Source: Parolsenella massiliensis (lineage in GTDB: Bacteria; Actinomycetota; Coriobacteriia; Coriobacteriales; Atopobiaceae). Taken from it: DNA of 64,000 bases. A program made the position numbers and the translations under genes. Below, in pieces: positions 9,486 through 18,296 of this stretch. The notes under the pieces were generated by a model. It made no database searches, was not told where the DNA came from, and saw nothing but the letters and a program-made list of their open reading frames with translations. The stretch is from the NCBI RefSeq assembly GCF_900143685.1, contig NZ_LT671675.1:1543985-1607984 (forward strand). The letters are read 5' to 3'. The first letter of the stretch is position 1. Each line of letters opens with the position of its first letter.

Positions 9486-12344
9486 ATGGGCGACACGCAG
9501 ACGCAGGGCCAGGCTCGCGAGTTCTTCGCGACCTGCCCCAAGGGATTCGAGCAGCTGCTGGCCGGCGAGCTTCGCAGCCTGGGGGCCGAGGGGGTGCGCA
9601 GCCTTCACGGCCAGGTGGCCTTCTCGGGCAGCCTCGAGGCGGCCTATCGCGCCTGCCTGTGGAGCCGCATCGCCTCGCGCATCGTCCTGGTGATCGCGCA
9701 CGCCGGCGCCGCGAACGCCGACGAGCTCTACGAGAGCCTCTACGAGCTGCCGTGGGAGAACCACGTCGCGCTCACCTCGACGTTCGCCGTGGACGCCCAC
9801 GGCATGAACGACGAGCTCAGAAATACCCAGTTCATCGCCCTGCGCGCCAAGGACGCCATCTGCGACCGCCTGCAGGCAAAGCTCGGAGCCCGTCCCAGCG
9901 TCGAGGTGAGAAACCCCGACGTCACGGTTGTGGTGCGCGTGCGCAACAACCGCCTCACCTGCGGCATCGACCTGTCCGGAGATCCCCTATTCCGCCGCGG
10001 CACCACGAGGCGCGCCGAGAACGACGGCCTGGGCGGCATGCGCCCCGACTACGCCGCGGCCATGCTCGCCGCCGGCGCCTGGCACCGCGCCGTCCGCCAC
10101 GGCTCGCCCACGCTCGTCGCGGCCTTCTCGGGCTCCGGCACGCTCGTCTCCGAGGCCGCCGGCATCGCCCTGGACCGTGCGCCCGGCCTGCTGCGCAGCC
10201 GCTGGGGCTTCACCGGCTGGCTCGGCCACGACGCCCAGGCGTGGGACACCCTGCTTGACGAGGCAGGCGAGCGCGCCGCCCGCGGTGCCGAGAAGGCCGG
10301 CGAGCTCTCTCTTATCGCCGTCGACCCGCGCCGCGGCTCGGCATCGGCCGCCAACGCCGCGCTGCGCGCGAGCGGCATCGACGCCAAGGTCACGCACCTG
10401 AGCGGCGCCGACGGCGTCGCCAACGCGCTCTCCGACGCCGAGGCGGACCGCACGCTCGCCACCATCGACCTCTCGTGGCTCGAGCCTGACGAACCCGCCC
10501 GCGAGGTCGAGGCCATCGCGCTCGCGACCACCGTCGCGGACGCACTGCCCGCGGGTGCCGGCATCGTCACGCTCTCGCAGGGACCCACGCTCGGCGCCGC
10601 GCTCTCGCTTGCGCTCACGGACTCCCTCGAGACCTTCCTCGGCAGGGACGCGGCAACCATCACCTCCTACGAAGCCGGCCGCGCGCTCGCCGGCGACGAC
10701 ACCGAGGCACCCGCCCCCGCGGCCGCCCGTGCCACCGTCACGCTCAAGGACGGCACGAAGGTCCCCGTGCTCGTTCCCCAGTCAGACCAGTTCGCCGCCC
10801 GCCTCGCCAAGGTCGCCAAGCTCCGCGCCAAGTGGGCCCGCCGCGAGGACGTCAGCTGCTACCGCGTCTACGACGCCGACCTGCCCGACTACGCCGTCGC
10901 CATCGACCTGTACGAGGCAAGCGAGCAGTCCCGCGGCGCAGACGCCCATGCCCGATGGCTCGTCGTGCAGGAGTACGCCGCGCCCAAGGACATCAATCAC
11001 GAGCTCGCGCACCGCCGCCTGCTCGACGTGCTCGCCATCGCCCCGCGCGTCATGGGCGTGGACGCCGGCAACGTCACCCTGCGCGTGCGCCGCCGTGCCA
11101 AGGGAGGCTCGCAGTACGCCAACGAGGGCAAGGCCGAGGAGCGCCGCAGCCGCCGCGACAGGCTCGCGCTCGCCCCCGGCGCGCACCTCGTGGACGAGGG
11201 CGGCCTCACGTTCGAGGTCAACCTCGCCGAGCGCCTCGACACGGGCCTGTTCCTCGACCACCGAGACGTGCGCGCCCGCGTGCGCGAGATGGCCAAGGAG
11301 ACGCAGGGCTCCAAGCGCTTCCTCAACCTGTTCGCCTACACAGGTACGGCCACGTGCTACGCGGCGGACGGCGGCGCCAAGAACACGACGACGGTGGACC
11401 TCTCCCGCACCTACCTCGACTGGGCCGAGCGCAACATGGAGCGCAACGGCTTCACGGGCCGCGAGCACGAGTTCGTGCAGGCCGACGTCGTGCGCTGGGT
11501 CACGGAGCAGCGCCACACCTACAACCGCTGGGACCTCGTCTTCTGCGATCCTCCCACGTTCTCGAACTCCAAGCGCATGGGACACGACGTCTTCGACGTG
11601 CAGCGCGACCACGCCGAGTTGCTCATTGGCATCTCGCGCCTGCTCACGGCCAACGGCGTCTGCCTGTTCTCGTGCAACCTGCGCGGCTTCGAGCCCGACG
11701 TCGAGAAGCTCGCCCGCGCCGGCGTGGAGATCCACGACGTCACGGAGGGCACCATCCCCGAGGACTTCAAGCGAAACGCCAAGATCCACCACGTCTACCT
11801 CGTGAAGCGCACGCCCAGGCCCGAGGCCAGCGCCGCGCCCGCCGCCCCGGCCCGCGCCGAGGGCACGCCGCAGAACAGCCCCGCCCGCACGGGCGAGCGT
11901 CGCGGCGGCTACGGATCTCGAGACGAGCGCTCCCGCTACGGTTCCGGCTCCCGAGACGATCGCGGCGGCCGCGGTGGCTACGGCTCTCGCGGCGGTCACG
12001 GCTCGCGCAGCGGACGCAATGACCGCACCGGCCGCCCCTACGGCTCCGCCCCCCGCAACGACCGCCCGCGCTACGACGACGCGCGCCCGGACGGCCCGCG
12101 CCCGCACACCGTGCGCTCGCAGGGCCCCATGCGCCCGCTCATGGGCAACGGCCCCAGGCCCTCGCAGCACGCGGGCAGCGCCGCCCGCCCGCGCCTTCAG
12201 GGCAACGGCCCGCGCCCGTCGCAGTTCGGCGACGGCCGCGGCCCCGGCAACAGTCACGGCCACGCCAACAGTCACGGCCACGGAAGCGGCCGCGGCACCG
12301 GACGCCCCGGCGGCTCTCGCAGCGGCAACGACAACCGCCGCTAG
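9486..12344 (+). CDS. rlmKL: Bifunctional 23S rRNA methyltransferase RlmKL with a degenerate RlmL half and an RGG-like tail
   Basis: 952 aa. The ATG at 9486 is preceded by GAGAGGTG at 8-nt spacing; an in-frame ATG 8 codons upstream lacks this. A THUMP domain covers about 50-160. The RlmL-type methyltransferase (m2G2445 in E. coli) follows: CGIDLSGDPLFRRG is conserved, but the SAM loop reads AAFSGSGT instead of DPMCGSGT and the catalytic NPPYGER is replaced by IDLSWLEP. The C-terminal RlmK half (m7G2069) looks intact: NLFAYTGTATCYAA, a TVDLS acidic loop and FCDPPTFSNSKRM. The last 150 or so residues are a Gly/Arg/Ser-rich disordered tail (repeats such as GGYGSR, NGPRPSQ, SHGH). The RlmK activity is likely retained and the RlmL activity doubtful. 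Confidence 0.9.
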   Translation: MGDTQTQGQAREFFATCPKGFEQLLAGELRSLGAEGVRSLHGQVAFSGSLEAAYRACLWSRIASRIVLVIAHAGAANADELYESLYELPWENHVALTSTFAVDAHGMNDELRNTQFIALRAKDAICDRLQAKLGARPSVEVRNPDVTVVVRVRNNRLTCGIDLSGDPLFRRGTTRRAENDGLGGMRPDYAAAMLAAGAWHRAVRHGSPTLVAAFSGSGTLVSEAAGIALDRAPGLLRSRWGFTGWLGHDAQAWDTLLDEAGERAARGAEKAGELSLIAVDPRRGSASAANAALRASGIDAKVTHLSGADGVANALSDAEADRTLATIDLSWLEPDEPAREVEAIALATTVADALPAGAGIVTLSQGPTLGAALSLALTDSLETFLGRDAATITSYEAGRALAGDDTEAPAPAAARATVTLKDGTKVPVLVPQSDQFAARLAKVAKLRAKWARREDVSCYRVYDADLPDYAVAIDLYEASEQSRGADAHARWLVVQEYAAPKDINHELAHRRLLDVLAIAPRVMGVDAGNVTLRVRRRAKGGSQYANEGKAEERRSRRDRLALAPGAHLVDEGGLTFEVNLAERLDTGLFLDHRDVRARVREMAKETQGSKRFLNLFAYTGTATCYAADGGAKNTTTVDLSRTYLDWAERNMERNGFTGREHEFVQADVVRWVTEQRHTYNRWDLVFCDPPTFSNSKRMGHDVFDVQRDHAELLIGISRLLTANGVCLFSCNLRGFEPDVEKLARAGVEIHDVTEGTIPEDFKRNAKIHHVYLVKRTPRPEASAAPAAPARAEGTPQNSPARTGERRGGYGSRDERSRYGSGSRDDRGGRGGYGSRGGHGSRSGRNDRTGRPYGSAPRNDRPRYDDARPDGPRPHTVRSQGPMRPLMGNGPRPSQHAGSAARPRLQGNGPRPSQFGDGRGPGNSHGHANSHGHGSGRGTGRPGGSRSGNDNRR

Positions 12345-12414
12345 CAGCAGGGACGCACCCGACAAAAATCGGGCCCGCATCTCCACACATTCCTAGCCAA
12401 ACAGTGCTACCTTA

Positions 12415-12456
12415 GGCTGCTTGGGCCTGGCTTTAAGCTAGGCCCAAGCAGCCTTT
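12415..12456 (+). terminator. Terminator of rlmKL / upstream hairpin of the kup leader
   Basis: GGCTGCTTGGGCCT pairs with AGGCCCAAGCAGCC (12415-12453), followed by TTTG. The 13-bp GC-rich stem is strong and the U-run is short. It may end rlmKL transcripts. Confidence 0.7.
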
Positions 12457-12500
12457 GCATGCGGTTGCCAAGTCGTTCAATATGGAGCAAACGCACCGCT

Positions 12501-12560
12501 AGACGGGCAGTCCCGGGTGAGAGTCCCGGATACACAGGCACGGGGCGCAAGCCCCCGTCT
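12501..12560 (+). ncRNA. Structured kup 5' leader: three-way junction with GCAA tetraloop
   Basis: P1 AGACG (12501) pairs with CGTCT (12556-12560). P2 is CCGGG-tgagagt-CCCGG (12513-12529). P3 is GGGGC-GCAA-GCCCC (12542-12555), capped by a GNRA tetraloop. P1 closes 11 nt before the AAGGAGAG ribosome site of kup. The compact shape directly before a potassium transporter suggests a cis-regulatory RNA. It lacks the CAGCTAACC-type core of the ydaO c-di-AMP riboswitch, and no known class was recognised. Confidence 0.45.
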
Positions 12561-12577
12561 CAAGGAGAGACACGAAC

Positions 12578-14893
12578 ATGGGAGTTTCCCTATCGGCGGA
12601 GAAGCCCGCTTCCAAGAAGCGCTCCTCCAAGGGCGGCATTCCGCTGTCGGCCGCAATGATCCTCGTCACGCTCGGCGTGGTCTACGGAGACATCGGCACG
12701 AGCCCGATGTACACACTCAAGGCCATCATGAGCGGCAACGGCGGCCTCACCACGATGAGCCAAGACGTCGTCATCGGCGCGCTGTCGCTCATCATCTGGA
12801 CCATGACCCTCATCACCACGGTCAAGTACGTCCTCGTGGCCATGAAGGCCGACAACCACAACGAGGGCGGCATCTTCGCGCTCTACAGCCTGGTCAAGCG
12901 CTGCGGCCGCTGGCTCATCATACCTGCCATGGTGGGCGGCGCGGCGCTGCTCGCCGACGGCATCCTCACGCCGGCCGTCACGGTCACCACGGCCATCGAG
13001 GGCCTGCGCACCATCGACTTCTTCCACGCCATCATCGGCGACAACCAGGGCATCGTGGTGCTCATCACCATCACAATCCTGTGCGTCCTGTTCTCCATGC
13101 AACGCGCCGGCACCTCCACCATCGGCAAGGCGTTCGGCCCCGTCATGACCGTGTGGTTCCTCTACCTGGGCATCGTCGGCCTCGTGAACGTGGGCGCAGA
13201 CCTCAACGTCTTCCGTGCGCTCAACCCGCTGCGCGGCATCACCTTCCTGTTCGACGGCAACCTCAACCGCGCCGGCCTCATGGTGCTGGGCAACGTGTTC
13301 CTCTGCACCACCGGCGCCGAGGCGCTCTACTCGGACATGGGACACGTGGGCAAGTCCAACATCTACGCCTCCTGGCCGTTCGTGAAGGCGTGCCTCATCC
13401 TCAACTACCTGGGCCAGGGCGCCTGGATCCTCGCGAACAACGGCAACGCCACACTCGCGGCCATGCCCGAGCTCAACCCGTTCTTCCAGATGCTGCCCGA
13501 GGGCGTGCGCGTCTTTGCCGTGGTGCTCTCCACGTTTGCCGCCATCATCGCCTCGCAGGCGCTCATCACGGGCTCCTACTCCATCATCTCCGAGGCCATT
13601 CGCCTCAACCTCATGCCGCACATGCGCATCGCCTACCCGTCCGAGACGAAGGGCCAGATCTACATCCCGCTCGTCAACAACATCATGTGGGTGAGCTGCA
13701 TCGGCGTGGTGCTGTTCTTCCAGACCTCCTCGCACATGGAGGCGGCCTACGGCCTGGCCATCACCGTCACGATGCTCATGACCACGCTGCTGCTGTTCAC
13801 GTACCTCTCGCGCATCCGCAAGAAGCCCGTGGTGGCCGTTCCGTTCATCGTGTTCTTCGTGGCGATCGAGGCGGCGTTCTTCTTCTCGAGCCTCACGAAG
13901 TTCATGCACGGCGGCTACGTCACCGTAATCCTGGCGGCGCTCATCTTCGCCGTGATGTACGTCTGGCGCCGTGGCACGGCCATCGAGCGCACGCAGAGCG
14001 TCTACCTGCCCGTGGGCGAGTACATCGGCCAGCTCGCCGAGCTGCGCGCCGACGACGAGATCCCCTACCTCGCCGACAACCTGGTGTTCCTCACGAACGA
14101 CTCCTCGCCCGACCACCTCGACCGCGACATCCTCTACTCGATCCTGGACAAGCGCCCTAAGCGCGCCCGCGCCTACTTCTTCCTGAACATCCAGGTCACC
14201 GATGAGCCCAACACCCACGAGTTCACGATCAACACGTTTGGCACGGACTTTCTGTTCAAGGTGCAGATCCGTCTGGGCTTCCGCGTGAACCAGCGCGTGA
14301 ACGAGTACCTCTACCAGATCGTCGAGAAGCTGGTCGAGGACAACATGATCGCCCCGCAGCACCACAAGTACTCGATCTACAAGAAGAAGAGCTCCGTGGG
14401 CGACTTCCGCTTCTGCCTCATCCGCAAGGTACCCTCCAGCTCCGCCGACATCTCCACGGTTGACCGCAACGTCATCATGGCCAAGTACATCATCCGCAGG
14501 TTCTGCGGCTCGCCATCGCACTGGTACGGCCTGGAGAACTCCTCGGTCCTGTTCGAGTACGTACCGCTGTTCGCCCGCACGAAGCGCCAGCACGTCCTCA
14601 AGTACGTCGAGCTGCCAGACGCCGTGAAGCGCGCGAACAAGGCGCTCGAGAAGGCCAACGACGAGTACCTGAGCCAGCAGAGCGGCAGCGAGGCCGTGCT
14701 CGAGGAGGGCGGCAAGCTCATCAACTCCGATGAGGACGAGGACGTCGACCTGTTCGACGCCGCGGTCCGCAAGGCCCACGACGACGAGGCCCGCTACGTC
14801 GAGGACAGCATCATCGGCGGCGACACGGCCGTGTTCCACCCCATCGTGCTCGACGATGAAGACGATGACGACGAGGAAGACTCCGACAACTAG
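12578..14893 (+). CDS. kup: KUP-family potassium uptake permease
   Basis: 771 aa. The start at 12578 has an AAGGAGAG site. Kup/HAK/KT proteins import K+ with H+ through about 12 membrane helices. The family signature GVVYGDIGTSPMY lies near residue 31, and GGIFALYSL, GADGILTPA-like (LLADGILTPAVTV) and GAEALYSDMGH motifs are present. Helices span roughly 20-460; the cytoplasmic C-terminal domain is about 470-700. A further acidic tail of about 60 residues (many Asp/Glu, ending DDDDEEDSDN) makes it about 150 aa longer than E. coli Kup. It is preceded by a structured leader and followed by its own terminator, so it is probably expressed alone. Confidence 0.95.
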   Translation: MGVSLSAEKPASKKRSSKGGIPLSAAMILVTLGVVYGDIGTSPMYTLKAIMSGNGGLTTMSQDVVIGALSLIIWTMTLITTVKYVLVAMKADNHNEGGIFALYSLVKRCGRWLIIPAMVGGAALLADGILTPAVTVTTAIEGLRTIDFFHAIIGDNQGIVVLITITILCVLFSMQRAGTSTIGKAFGPVMTVWFLYLGIVGLVNVGADLNVFRALNPLRGITFLFDGNLNRAGLMVLGNVFLCTTGAEALYSDMGHVGKSNIYASWPFVKACLILNYLGQGAWILANNGNATLAAMPELNPFFQMLPEGVRVFAVVLSTFAAIIASQALITGSYSIISEAIRLNLMPHMRIAYPSETKGQIYIPLVNNIMWVSCIGVVLFFQTSSHMEAAYGLAITVTMLMTTLLLFTYLSRIRKKPVVAVPFIVFFVAIEAAFFFSSLTKFMHGGYVTVILAALIFAVMYVWRRGTAIERTQSVYLPVGEYIGQLAELRADDEIPYLADNLVFLTNDSSPDHLDRDILYSILDKRPKRARAYFFLNIQVTDEPNTHEFTINTFGTDFLFKVQIRLGFRVNQRVNEYLYQIVEKLVEDNMIAPQHHKYSIYKKKSSVGDFRFCLIRKVPSSSADISTVDRNVIMAKYIIRRFCGSPSHWYGLENSSVLFEYVPLFARTKRQHVLKYVELPDAVKRANKALEKANDEYLSQQSGSEAVLEEGGKLINSDEDEDVDLFDAAVRKAHDDEARYVEDSIIGGDTAVFHPIVLDDEDDDDEEDSDN

Positions 14894-14920
14894 TCCGTCT
14901 CGCAACATGCCTAACGCAAA

Positions 14921-14962
14921 GCCGTCCGGCAGCCAATCGCAGGCTGCCGGGCGGCTTCTTTT
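14921..14962 (+). terminator. Rho-independent terminator of kup
   Basis: GCCGTCCGGCAGCC pairs with GGCTGCCGGGCGGC (14921-14955), followed by TTCTTTT. Confidence 0.9.
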
Positions 14963-14970
14963 CTCGCGGG

Positions 14971-14996
14971 CCCAAAGGGGACGTAGCCCTTTGGGA
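14971..14996. repeat. Short GGGGAC-core palindrome P2 between convergent genes
   Basis: CCCAAAGGG-gacgtag-CCCTTTGGG lies between the kup terminator and the stop of citrate synthase (15013). The same sequence occurs in opposite orientation at 55352-55380. Confidence 0.7.
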
Positions 14997-15012
14997 CACC
15001 CTTCGAGCAACG

Positions 15013-16494
15013 CTAGCGGCGCTCGAGCGGCTTGTACTCGTGCAGCTCGATGACCGAGTTGTACGCAGGGCGGATGATGCGGCCGCAGCCGTAGAGCTCC
15101 TCCATGCGGTGCGCCGTCCAGCCGGCGAGGCGCGACATGGCGAAGATCGGCGTGTAGAGGTCGGTCGGAATCCCCAGCATGGAGTAGACGAACCCCGTGT
15201 ACAGGTCAATGTTGGCGCAGATGGGCTTGCTCGTGCCACGAGCCGCGCGCACGATGTCGGGGCTCAGGCGCTCGATGCCCTCGATGAGCGCCAGCTTGTC
15301 CTCGCACCCCTTGAGCGCGGCGAGCTTTCTCGCGTAGTGCTTGACGAGGCGGGCGCGCGGGTCGCTCTTGGTGTAGACCGCGTGGCCCATGCCGAAGACG
15401 AGGCCCGTGTGGTCAAACGCCTTTCCCGCGGCGATCTGCTCGAGGTAGCTCGCGAGTTCGTCGTCGCTGTCCCAGCGGCTCACGTGGCTGGCGACGTCCT
15501 CGATCATGGCGCCCACCTTGGCGTTGGCGCCGCCGTGCTTGGGACCCTTGAGCGAGCCCATCGCCGCGGCGTAGGTGGAGTAGGCGTCCGTGCCCGAGCT
15601 CGACAGCACGCGGCACGTAAACGTCGAGTTGTTGCCGCCGCCATGCTCGGCGTGGAGCATGAGCATGACGTCGAGCATCATGGCCTCCTCGCGCGTGAAG
15701 CCCTCGGCGCCGCGCAGCACGTCCAGGACTGTCTCGGCCATGGAGTAGCCCTGGCGCACGGGCGGCACGAGCAGCTCCTCGCCGTCACGCGCCGAGACGG
15801 ACGCCTCGTGGGCGATGGCGGCGATGCGTGGCAGGCGCGCGAGCAAAGACAGCGCCACGTCAACCTCGTGCTGGGCGCCCGTGTCGTCGGGGTTCTCGTC
15901 GAAGGCGTAGAGCAGAAGCGTCGAGCGGGCGAGCACGTTCATAATCGAGCTCGACTCCGTGGTGCGCGGGAACAGGCTCAGGTAGCCCGTGGGCAGCTCG
16001 CGCCGCGAGTCGATGCGAGCGTTGAAGTCCGCGAGCTCGCCGGCGTTGGGCAGGCGGCCGGAGATGAGCAGGTAGGCCATCTCCTCGTAGCCAAAGCGGC
16101 CGGCGGCGTGCGTCTGGCCCACGAGGTCGTCAAGGTGGTAGCCACGGATCACGAGGTCGCCCTCGTCGGGGACCACCGCGCCGTCCACCTTGTTGTAGCC
16201 GTGGACGTCAGAGATCTTCGTGAGGCCCACGAGCACGCCCGAGCCGTCCGCGTTGCGCAGACCGCGCTTGACGTCGTACTCGCGGTAGAGCTCCTCGGGC
16301 ATGCGGTCGACGCGCGAAAAGCCCTCGTAGAGGCCATCGCTCACGGCCGGGCGGCCCAGCGCGGCCTCGTCAGACGGCATGGGCGTGACGTCGGTCTTGG
16401 AGAGCAGCGCCGAGGTGTCCTGCGAGCTGAGGATGCGGCGCGCCACGCGCTCGCGGGCACTGCGCGGCGTCAGGTGAGAGTTGAGGATTGCCAT
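15013..16494 (-). CDS. gltA: Citrate synthase family protein
   Basis: 493 aa. It condenses acetyl-CoA with oxaloacetate to give citrate. Catalytic motifs of the family are present: MLHAEHGGGNNSTF (His), SLKGPKHGGAN (His) and GMGHAVYTKSDPRA (His, Asp/Arg region). It has an N-terminal extension of about 60-100 residues relative to type II enzymes of about 430 aa. No other TCA-cycle gene is nearby, so in a fermenter it most likely supplies 2-oxoglutarate for glutamate. A 2-methylcitrate synthase role cannot be excluded. The ATG at 16494 lies 9 nt after the stop of the upstream ACT-domain gene, so the two are probably co-transcribed. Confidence 0.9.
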   Translation of the reverse strand: MAILNSHLTPRSARERVARRILSSQDTSALLSKTDVTPMPSDEAALGRPAVSDGLYEGFSRVDRMPEELYREYDVKRGLRNADGSGVLVGLTKISDVHGYNKVDGAVVPDEGDLVIRGYHLDDLVGQTHAAGRFGYEEMAYLLISGRLPNAGELADFNARIDSRRELPTGYLSLFPRTTESSSIMNVLARSTLLLYAFDENPDDTGAQHEVDVALSLLARLPRIAAIAHEASVSARDGEELLVPPVRQGYSMAETVLDVLRGAEGFTREEAMMLDVMLMLHAEHGGGNNSTFTCRVLSSSGTDAYSTYAAAMGSLKGPKHGGANAKVGAMIEDVASHVSRWDSDDELASYLEQIAAGKAFDHTGLVFGMGHAVYTKSDPRARLVKHYARKLAALKGCEDKLALIEGIERLSPDIVRAARGTSKPICANIDLYTGFVYSMLGIPTDLYTPIFAMSRLAGWTAHRMEELYGCGRIIRPAYNSVIELHEYKPLERR

Positions 16495-16503
16495 GCTGCG
16501 GCC

Positions 16504-16791
16504 CTAGAGGCGGTACATGAACTTGAAGACGTCCTCGCGCTGGATCGTGATCTGAACGCCAAGCTGCTTGGAGAGCGCATCGAAGCCGTCGTGGATGGCC
16601 GAGAAGTCGGCGCCGGCGAGGTCGACGAGCATCGTCATCGTGAACATGCCCTGCAGAATCGTCTGCGAGATGTCGAGGATGTTGACGTCACGCTCGGCAA
16701 GAAGGCTCGCGACCGCAGCAACGATGCCGGAGCGGTCGGCACCCAGGACGGAGATGATGGCACGATCGGTGGACTTGGTCTCGTCGCTCAT
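16504..16791 (-). CDS. ACT-domain protein, UPF0237 family
   Basis: 95 aa from an ATG at 16791 with a GAGGAG site. The whole protein is a tandem ACT-like fold of the UPF0237/GcvR-like type: AIISVLGADRSGIVAAVASL and LLAERDVNILDISQTILQG are the conserved ligand-binding and helix segments. Such small ACT proteins bind amino acids and are often next to UPF0210 (DUF711), but here the partner is citrate synthase. A role in sensing an amino acid to tune glutamate-precursor synthesis is possible but unproven. Confidence 0.9.
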   Translation of the reverse strand: MSDETKSTDRAIISVLGADRSGIVAAVASLLAERDVNILDISQTILQGMFTMTMLVDLAGADFSAIHDGFDALSKQLGVQITIQREDVFKFMYRL

Positions 16792-16886
16792 GTGCTCCTC
16801 GCAATCCGCGGCGCCGCGGGCGGCACCGCACGTCTCCAATGGATAGCGTGCCATTGTAGCGCAGCAGGGTTTCCGTCTCGTGACGC

Positions 16887-16917
16887 CCGGACAATAGAGC
16901 CAGGCCCTATTGTCCGG
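16887..16917 (-). terminator. Hairpin between the VanZ-RDD gene and the ACT/citrate synthase operon
   Basis: CCGGACAATAG pairs with CTATTGTCCGG across a 9-nt loop. A U-run is lacking, so this is either a Rho-assisted terminator or an operator in the ACT-gene promoter. Confidence 0.35.
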
Positions 16918-16933
16918 CTTCCTGCCCGCCGGT

Positions 16934-17027
16934 GTCGCCGAGAATGAGATTTGAGACATTCTCGGCCCCATCTTCCCGCGTTTTGTCAGGCCATTTGTCC
17001 CAAATCTCATTCTCGCGAGCTGGCGAC
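16934..17027. repeat. Long inverted repeat downstream of the VanZ-RDD gene
   Basis: A perfect 14-bp arm GAGAATGAGATTTG (16940-16953) pairs with CAAATCTCATTCTC (17001-17014). The stem is extended outward by GTCGCC/GGCGAC and inward by GAC/GTC. It lies 16 bp beyond the stop of the gene ending at 17043. The architecture (long arms around a loop of about 45 nt) resembles the other elements in the window, but the arm sequence is different. Confidence 0.6.
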
Positions 17028-17042
17028 ATGGCGCAGCCGGCC

Positions 17043-18212
17043 TCATTCCGCGCGCAGGGCCTCGATCTGCGGCAGCGTCATGAGGCGCGTGCCGCTCGCC
17101 CAGGCGTTGAGCAGAACGAGCGAGTGGCGGCGCAGCCCGCACGCAACGATGCGCACAAGGAGCGAGACGGCCCACGCGGCCCAGATGCCCCAGACGATGG
17201 CCTGCAGGCTCGCGATGCGGATGCCGTCCACCGAGCCGCCAGGGAACAGACGCAAGATCCAGCAAGGCAGCAGGTACAGGCCCCACCACAGCATGGTCTG
17301 GCGCGCGAGCACGCGGGCTCGCGGGGCATCGGCGCCGTCCTCGCGCACGACGCGCATGCGCAGCAGCCGCTGCCCCGGGGTGGCGCCGCAGGCCAGCAAC
17401 GGGCAGACGACGAGCGCGAGCGTCATGGCGAGCGTCTTGGTGCCGAGAAGGACGTCGGCGCCCAGGGCAACGCCACAGGCCACGGCCACGCGGCGCATCG
17501 CCCACGTGAGGACAGCGCAAGCCACAAGGTCGATGCCCAGCGCCAGGGCTCGGCGCGTAACGCTGGGATAGGAGCGGCCGCGCTCGCGGGCGCGAGCGTT
17601 GACGTCATCAATGCTCGGCAGCAGACGGCACGCGGGCAGCGTGCAGACATAGCCCACAAGCGCGCCCGTGGTGTTGACGATGAGGTCGTCCACGTCGAAG
17701 AGCCGGTAGGGGTGCGTGTAGATGCCATACAGGCCGCTTAGCTGCGTGAGTTCAAAGAACAGCGAGGTGAGAAAGCCTGCGAGCATCGCCTGCCACCAGC
17801 GCGCTCCGTACAGGTAGCGGGCATAGAACCCCACGGGGAACGTGAGCAGCACGTTGAACAGCGTCATGTAGACGTCGGGCGTGGAGAGAAACGCACGCCA
17901 GGTAGCGGGGCTCGCGAGCGAAAGGCCGCACGTCTGGGCCGCCTGCGCAAAGTCGCCCACGAACGAGAACGGCTTAAGCTGGGGTGTGGCGGCGTAGGCC
18001 ACGAACGCGTCGCGGCTCTCGGGGAGCGGCAGGATGACCAGGTAGTACGCGCACAGGGCGTACAGCAAAAGCGAGAACGCCACGAAGCTCTTCCACGCGG
18101 GAATTGCACCGTAGCGGCGGTACTCGTAGATCATGTACGGGACGAGCAGCACGAGCGCAGCGGCCGGAAACGTCACGGCGCCCGCCAGCACAACCCGCAC
18201 ATACCCGCTCAT
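17043..18212 (-). CDS. VanZ-like and RDD-domain integral membrane protein
   Basis: 389 aa. The N-terminal half (about 1-200) is a VanZ-like domain with several helices and motifs YYLVILPLPESRD and SLFFELTQLSGLYG, then YRLFDVDDLIVNTTGALVGY, the conserved D-D-N-T-G core. The C-terminal half (about 215-385) is an RDD domain (RRALALGIDLVACAVL, TPGQRLLRMRVV). VanZ-RDD fusions are common in actinobacteria and Firmicutes. VanZ confers modest teicoplanin resistance in enterococci, but the fusion's job is unknown. It stands alone, with long inverted repeats at both ends. Confidence 0.85.
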   Translation of the reverse strand: MSGYVRVVLAGAVTFPAAALVLLVPYMIYEYRRYGAIPAWKSFVAFSLLLYALCAYYLVILPLPESRDAFVAYAATPQLKPFSFVGDFAQAAQTCGLSLASPATWRAFLSTPDVYMTLFNVLLTFPVGFYARYLYGARWWQAMLAGFLTSLFFELTQLSGLYGIYTHPYRLFDVDDLIVNTTGALVGYVCTLPACRLLPSIDDVNARARERGRSYPSVTRRALALGIDLVACAVLTWAMRRVAVACGVALGADVLLGTKTLAMTLALVVCPLLACGATPGQRLLRMRVVREDGADAPRARVLARQTMLWWGLYLLPCWILRLFPGGSVDGIRIASLQAIVWGIWAAWAVSLLVRIVACGLRRHSLVLLNAWASGTRLMTLPQIEALRAE

Positions 18213-18296
18213 GACGCTCGCCTCCCCTCGCGGCCGTTCTTGCGCGTCTCAAGCATACGCTTGAGCTCGGACGGCAAGGGCGCAGGGCAACAATGG

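Noticed and set aside
12490-12577. Cobalamin, c-di-GMP or ydaO riboswitch upstream of kup
   Set aside because: Only short similarities (GGTGAGAGTCC, GGCGCAAGCC); the conserved cores of these classes are missing.
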